Shown here one piece after another: positions 22,510 through 25,165 of a DNA stretch of 25,165 nucleotides. The translations under genes were made by a program, and so were the position numbers. Below the pieces are notes generated by a model. That model worked only from the letters and a program-made list of their open reading frames with translations, was not told the origin of the DNA and searched no databases. The DNA comes from JBBQXY01 sp051004815. Lineage in GTDB: Bacteria > Chloroflexota > Ktedonobacteria > Ktedonobacterales > Ktedonobacteraceae. Each line of letters starts with the position of its first letter. Position 1 is the first letter of the stretch. Location: positions 1-25,165 of the forward strand of contig JBPCJY010000134.1 in NCBI GenBank assembly GCA_051004815.1, in the 5' to 3' direction.

Positions 22510-23457
22510 ATGACGACCAAGGATGTACAGAACCAGCAGAAAAGCTGGACCGAGACCCCGCCTATCAACCCTCCATTGCGCCATATTATCGGGGAATATG
22601 TCGAGAATCAGACATGGCTCGATACGCTGTCAAACCCCTTCCAAAGCTGGCTCTTGAAATTATTTGGTCAGCCCGGCGAACCCAACCGCAAGATCAAAAA
22701 CATGTTGAATGGTACATGGCTTGGACATTCTGTTCATCCTATGCTGACCGACATACCACTGGGCGCATGGACTGGCACCACCTTGCTGGATATTGCCGCG
22801 CTTGCCGGAGAGAACAAAGACATAGAGAATAGTGCCGACCTCACGCTCGTCCTGGGCTTGCTCGGTGCTGGCGGTGCAGCCGTAACTGGCGTAACCGATT
22901 GGAGCGACCTGGATGGCACTGATCGGCGCGTTGGCATGATGCATGGACTGCTCAATGGTTCCATCACGGTCATGTACCTGGTCTCGTTAATCATGCGGCG
23001 CACAGGTCAGCGTCGCGCCGGTGTTGCACTTTCTACGCTTGGATACCTGACTTCACTATTTTCAGCCTACCTGGGTGGTGAAATGGTCTTCGCGAAGGGC
23101 GTTGGCGTGAACCACGTCGCCTGGGAGGGTGGCTCGGATGACTATGTCTCAGTCATGCCCGCCAACGACCTTCCAGCAGGCAAGCTGACTCGCGTGGATG
23201 TTGCTGGCATACCAGCAGTATTGCTGAAAGAGGGAAAAGCCATTTACGCCATTGCTGCCACCTGTTCCCACCTCGGTGGCCCACTGGATGAGGGGTCAAT
23301 TCTAGAGGGCAACGTCGTGCAATGTCCCTGGCACAGCTCCTGCTTCCGTATGACCGATGGCAGCGTGGTCGATGGCCCGGCAGTCTACGCCCAACCCACC
23401 TTCTCCGTTCGTGTGCGCAACGGCAACATCGAATTGCGCCGCTTAGAGCACGCGTAA
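22510..23457 (+). CDS. DUF2231 membrane / Rieske [2Fe-2S] fusion protein
   Basis: A 315-residue protein. ATG 22510 has AGGAAAGGA (22492-22500) nine bases upstream, while the open frame begins at 22474 without one. Residues about 70-200 are a DUF2231 membrane region of roughly four helices (GHSVHPMLTDIPLGAWTGTTLLD at its start, with conserved His residues). Residues about 212-312 are a Rieske domain with the cluster ligands CSHLGG (Cys252, His254) and CPWHSSCF (Cys272, His275). The Rieske part lacks the extra Cys pair of bc1-type proteins and looks like a ferredoxin-type Rieske. A role in electron transfer at the membrane is likely, possibly with the DUF2231 part binding haem, but the partner is unknown. 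A strong terminator follows, so the transcript ends here. Confidence 0.9.
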   Translation: MTTKDVQNQQKSWTETPPINPPLRHIIGEYVENQTWLDTLSNPFQSWLLKLFGQPGEPNRKIKNMLNGTWLGHSVHPMLTDIPLGAWTGTTLLDIAALAGENKDIENSADLTLVLGLLGAGGAAVTGVTDWSDLDGTDRRVGMMHGLLNGSITVMYLVSLIMRRTGQRRAGVALSTLGYLTSLFSAYLGGEMVFAKGVGVNHVAWEGGSDDYVSVMPANDLPAGKLTRVDVAGIPAVLLKEGKAIYAIAATCSHLGGPLDEGSILEGNVVQCPWHSSCFRMTDGSVVDGPAVYAQPTFSVRVRNGNIELRRLEHA

Positions 23458-23488
23458 TTTTTGCTTTACATAAAATGTAACTGATAAC

Positions 23489-23524
23489 GGTAGGATGCCG
23501 CTTTGGGCATCCTACCTTGTTTTT
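23489..23524 (+). terminator. intrinsic terminator after the Rieske gene
   Basis: GGTAGGATGCC (23489-23499) and GGCATCCTACC (23506-23516) form a perfect 11-bp stem with a 6-nt loop, followed by TTGTTTTT. A smaller repeat TTACAT-AAA-ATGTAA (23466-23480) lies just upstream. Confidence 0.9.
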
Positions 23525-23626
23525 GACCTCAAATCAATAGTGCCAATAAGCAGTAACAATGCTACAAATACCCCAATCCTTTCGATTAAAATTGGGAATG
23601 AAATTCCTCTTATAGCAGTTATCAGC

Positions 23627-23655
23627 TTGAACAATACCATCTTTCGCGCTACACT
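23627..23655 (+). promoter_or_regulatory. promoter of the DHA3-type MFS gene
   Basis: TTGAAC (23627-23632), a 17-bp spacer and TACACT (23650-23655), 34 bp before ATG 23690. The upstream gap also has an inverted repeat CCCAAT (23572-23577)/ATTGGG (23591-23596). Confidence 0.5.
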
Positions 23656-23689
23656 TTGCACAAAGGAAAGAACAGGGAGAAGGTAGGTC

Positions 23690-24946
23690 ATGACTTTTCT
23701 GAAAGTGTTGCGCATGCGCCACCTTGCGGTACTCTGGTTGAGCCAGGTACTCTCGGCAATGGGCGATTACCTCTATGAGATCGCGGTGCTCTGGATTGCC
23801 GTCAAATCAGTAGGCAGTGGAGCGGGAGTAGTGGCGGCGGCGGAGGCGGGTTCAATGCTCATCTTTGGTTTACTAGGCGGTGTGTACGCCGATCGTTGGG
23901 ATCGCCAGCGCGTGATGGTTGTGGCGGACATATTGCGGGCGATAGCGGTCTCTGTACTACCCATACTGGCGTTGAGTGGGCTGCTCCAACTCTGGCATCT
24001 TGTCATTGTCGCAATCATCATTGGTAGTCTGAGCTCGCTCTTTGATCCCGCGCTGCAAGCCAGCTTACCAGTATTGACCACTGATACACAAACGTTACAA
24101 GCTACCAATGGCTTGATGGATACAACGCGGAGATTGGCCCGTATCCTCGGCCCTGGTACAGCCGGTTTACTCATTGCCTTGCTGCCATTGCCACATTTCT
24201 TCACGTTGGATGCCGTTAGCTTTGGCATTTCAGCGGTCGCGGTCCTATCATTGGGGCGACACTATGTCTGGAAACCGCTGCCAAACGAAACGATACAGCG
24301 TGGCGTGCGCGGCATCCTGGCGGAAATTGGCGGTGCGATGCGCCTTGTACATAACCATCGTCCTCTGGCTTGGGCGATAGGCGCGAATGGTCTCATTAGT
24401 TTCCTCTGGAGTGCCGCCTTTACCGTCGGTGTGCCTCTGCTCACATACCGGGTTCTGGGTGATAATGTCGGTGCGTATGGCTTGATCGTGGGAGCCTATG
24501 GAGTAGGCAATGTGATTAGCAACGTGGTGATTGGCAGTTTGACCATTCGCCATCGGGTGGCAACGATATTTGCTGGCAAGGTCATCTTGGGCGGTGGATT
24601 CTTACTCATGGCCTTTGCACATACGTTGTGGCTGGCCCTGCTCGGTTCCGCTCTGGCAGCCGTTGGAGGACCAATGGGCGACGTTATGACGATTATCATC
24701 ATGCAAACCGATCTTCCAGCGAACCAACTTGGCAAAGTTTTTAGCCTGCGCATGATCCTGGCCAGTGCCGGTGGTTCGTTAGGCCTCCTCTTTGCTGTGC
24801 CACTGTTTGCCCTGTTAAGTGTGCCAATCGCCATCGCTCTCTGCGCCCTGATGATGAGTGCCATAGGTATAGCAGGTCTTGTCCGTTTTGGTTTCGCCGA
24901 GCCAGGGGTTATATTGAGAACACAAGAAACTGCGAGGATATCCTGA
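23690..24946 (+). CDS. MFS exporter (DHA3 / EntS-like)
   Basis: A 418-residue membrane protein with about twelve hydrophobic segments and the MFS_3 pattern of drug and siderophore exporters. The N-terminus is LRMRHLAVLWLSQVLSAMGDYLYEIA, with an Asp in TM1. The TM2-3 loop motif is GGVYADRWDRQRVMVVAD (about 63-80), and SSLFDPALQASLPVL and ATNGLMDTTRRLARILGPGTAGLL follow. Export of a lipophilic compound or small metabolite driven by protons is expected; the substrate is unknown. ATG 23690 is preceded by GGGAGAAGG and by a good promoter. It is isolated by the Rieske terminator on the left and converges on a partial tnpB on the right. Confidence 0.85.
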   Translation: MTFLKVLRMRHLAVLWLSQVLSAMGDYLYEIAVLWIAVKSVGSGAGVVAAAEAGSMLIFGLLGGVYADRWDRQRVMVVADILRAIAVSVLPILALSGLLQLWHLVIVAIIIGSLSSLFDPALQASLPVLTTDTQTLQATNGLMDTTRRLARILGPGTAGLLIALLPLPHFFTLDAVSFGISAVAVLSLGRHYVWKPLPNETIQRGVRGILAEIGGAMRLVHNHRPLAWAIGANGLISFLWSAAFTVGVPLLTYRVLGDNVGAYGLIVGAYGVGNVISNVVIGSLTIRHRVATIFAGKVILGGGFLLMAFAHTLWLALLGSALAAVGGPMGDVMTIIIMQTDLPANQLGKVFSLRMILASAGGSLGLLFAVPLFALLSVPIAIALCALMMSAIGIAGLVRFGFAEPGVILRTQETARIS

Positions 24947-25055
24947 ATCCCGATACCCTCTCAGCTTGTCCGTTTTGCTCCTGCTCTCATATCAACCGTG
25001 CTAATTATTAGCGATTATCCAAGGCTTTGGTACAAGCTAGTGAAGGACCCCATGT
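24947..25055. other. intergenic gap between the MFS exporter and tnpB
   Basis: No gene is seen. It holds a perfect small hairpin GCTAAT-T-ATTAGC (25000-25012) and the right end of the adjacent IS200/IS605-group element. There is no clear terminator for the MFS gene. Confidence 0.5.
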
Positions 25056-25165
25056 CTAAAGACAAGGGGCTTCTACAGCCATTGCTAGCTGTTGGCTGCT
25101 TCCCAGCCGTAGGATGTTGATTGCAGCGTTGGTGTCTCTGTCCAGTTCACAGCCACATACGCAAG
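25046..25165 (-). mobile_element. right end of an IS200/IS605-group insertion sequence (partial)
   Basis: The tnpB 3' end and the subterminal palindrome 25048-25069 mark the right end of the element. The expected cleavage site would be shortly after the palindrome on the minus strand (TCCTTCAC then TAGCTT), but the exact boundary cannot be fixed without an empty site. The rest of the element lies beyond the window. Confidence 0.6.
25056..25165 (-). CDS. tnpB: RNA-guided nuclease TnpB / IS605 OrfB, C-terminal fragment
   Basis: The minus-strand frame entering from the right edge encodes about 35 residues ending at TAG 25056-25058. It contains CxCGCELDRDTNAAINILRLG-type sequence, the last part of the TnpB zinc finger and the RuvC-III motif. 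The catalytic Asp is in DRDTNAA, and a short tail SSQQLAMAVEAPCL follows. TnpB proteins use an RNA from their own 3' end to cut DNA and help the element persist. The gene is cut by the window edge, so intactness upstream is unknown. It is too short for most gene callers but unmistakable by motif. Confidence 0.85.
   Translation of the reverse strand, partial: CVCGCELDRDTNAAINILRLGSSQQLAMAVEAPCL

Larger units (their letters stand above)
25025..25165 (-). ncRNA. candidate omega RNA (reRNA) scaffold at the 3' end of tnpB
   Basis: On the minus strand the last tnpB codons fold into two hairpins: CAGCCA/TGGCTG (25076-25098) and a right-end stem with arms GGGG-ACAGA-like/TCTGT-like at 25048-25069 (one A-A mismatch, AA loop). 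The tnpB stop codon lies in the loop region of the second. In IS200/IS605 elements the RNA guiding TnpB overlaps this segment and ends in flanking DNA, which would supply the guide (about 25025-25045). The 5' part is outside the window, and the boundaries are inferred. Confidence 0.4.

Noticed and set aside
1..25165. CRISPR array or known riboswitch
   Set aside because: No regularly spaced repeat series was seen; the only repeats are the two-copy and palindromic ones listed. No conserved aptamer pattern was recognised upstream of any gene.

Overview
The window looks like chromosomal DNA of a Ktedonobacteria-type Chloroflexota bacterium carrying one end of an integrated element at its left edge. 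This assignment is an inference. It rests on a Ser/Thr kinase with a non-PASTA extracellular domain paired with a zinc-ribbon/TM/Ig-like protein, on many single-domain enzymes of the kinds common in these genomes, and on intergenic hairpin repeats. No rRNA or other marker gene is present to prove it.

Left edge (1-2350): the int-proximal end of an integrative element. It holds the 3' end of an unknown gene, a 197-aa unknown protein, a small excisionase-type HTH protein and a tyrosine recombinase. Three copies of a 9-10 bp repeat lie just past int, and the element abuts the 3' end of a minus-strand tRNA-Glu(CUC), the probable attachment site. The tRNA has a near-consensus promoter.

2483-6968 (minus strand): an MFS permease, a beta-phosphoglucomutase and a GH65 phosphorylase. 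The last two form a textbook disaccharide phosphorolysis route: alpha-glucoside + Pi to beta-glucose-1-phosphate, then to glucose-6-phosphate. A 33-bp, almost perfect hairpin with a 3-nt loop separates pgmB from the GH65 gene. The MFS promoter carries a perfect 19-nt palindrome over its -10 box.

7099-10235 (plus strand): a MESH1-like HD hydrolase, a BAAT/acyl-CoA thioesterase-family hydrolase and a CaCA cation/proton exchanger. Facing them is a GT2 glycosyltransferase (10239-11552, minus) that appears fused to a degenerate GGDEF-like domain. Next come a two-TM unknown protein and a convergent alpha/beta hydrolase.

13273-13734 is a non-coding repeat region: two hairpin units with a compensatory base change, then a MITE-like 22-bp inverted repeat flanked by 13-bp direct repeats. 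DUF1684 and Sir2 genes follow, convergent with each other.

15303-21240 (minus strand): the kinase and its zinc-ribbon/BACON-like partner, an amidase-signature enzyme and a ChrB-like domain protein.

21306-24946 (plus strand): a methyltransferase with an N-terminal FliG-C-like domain, a DUF2231-Rieske protein with a strong terminator, and an MFS exporter with a good promoter. The right edge holds the 3' end of a tnpB gene (minus) with the right-end hairpins of an IS200/IS605-group element, where an omega RNA would be expected.

The most unusual items are the FliG-C-like/methyltransferase fusion, the GT2/degenerate-GGDEF fusion, the 33-bp operon hairpin, the covarying tandem hairpin repeats and the MITE-like element. 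No CRISPR array or recognisable riboswitch was seen.
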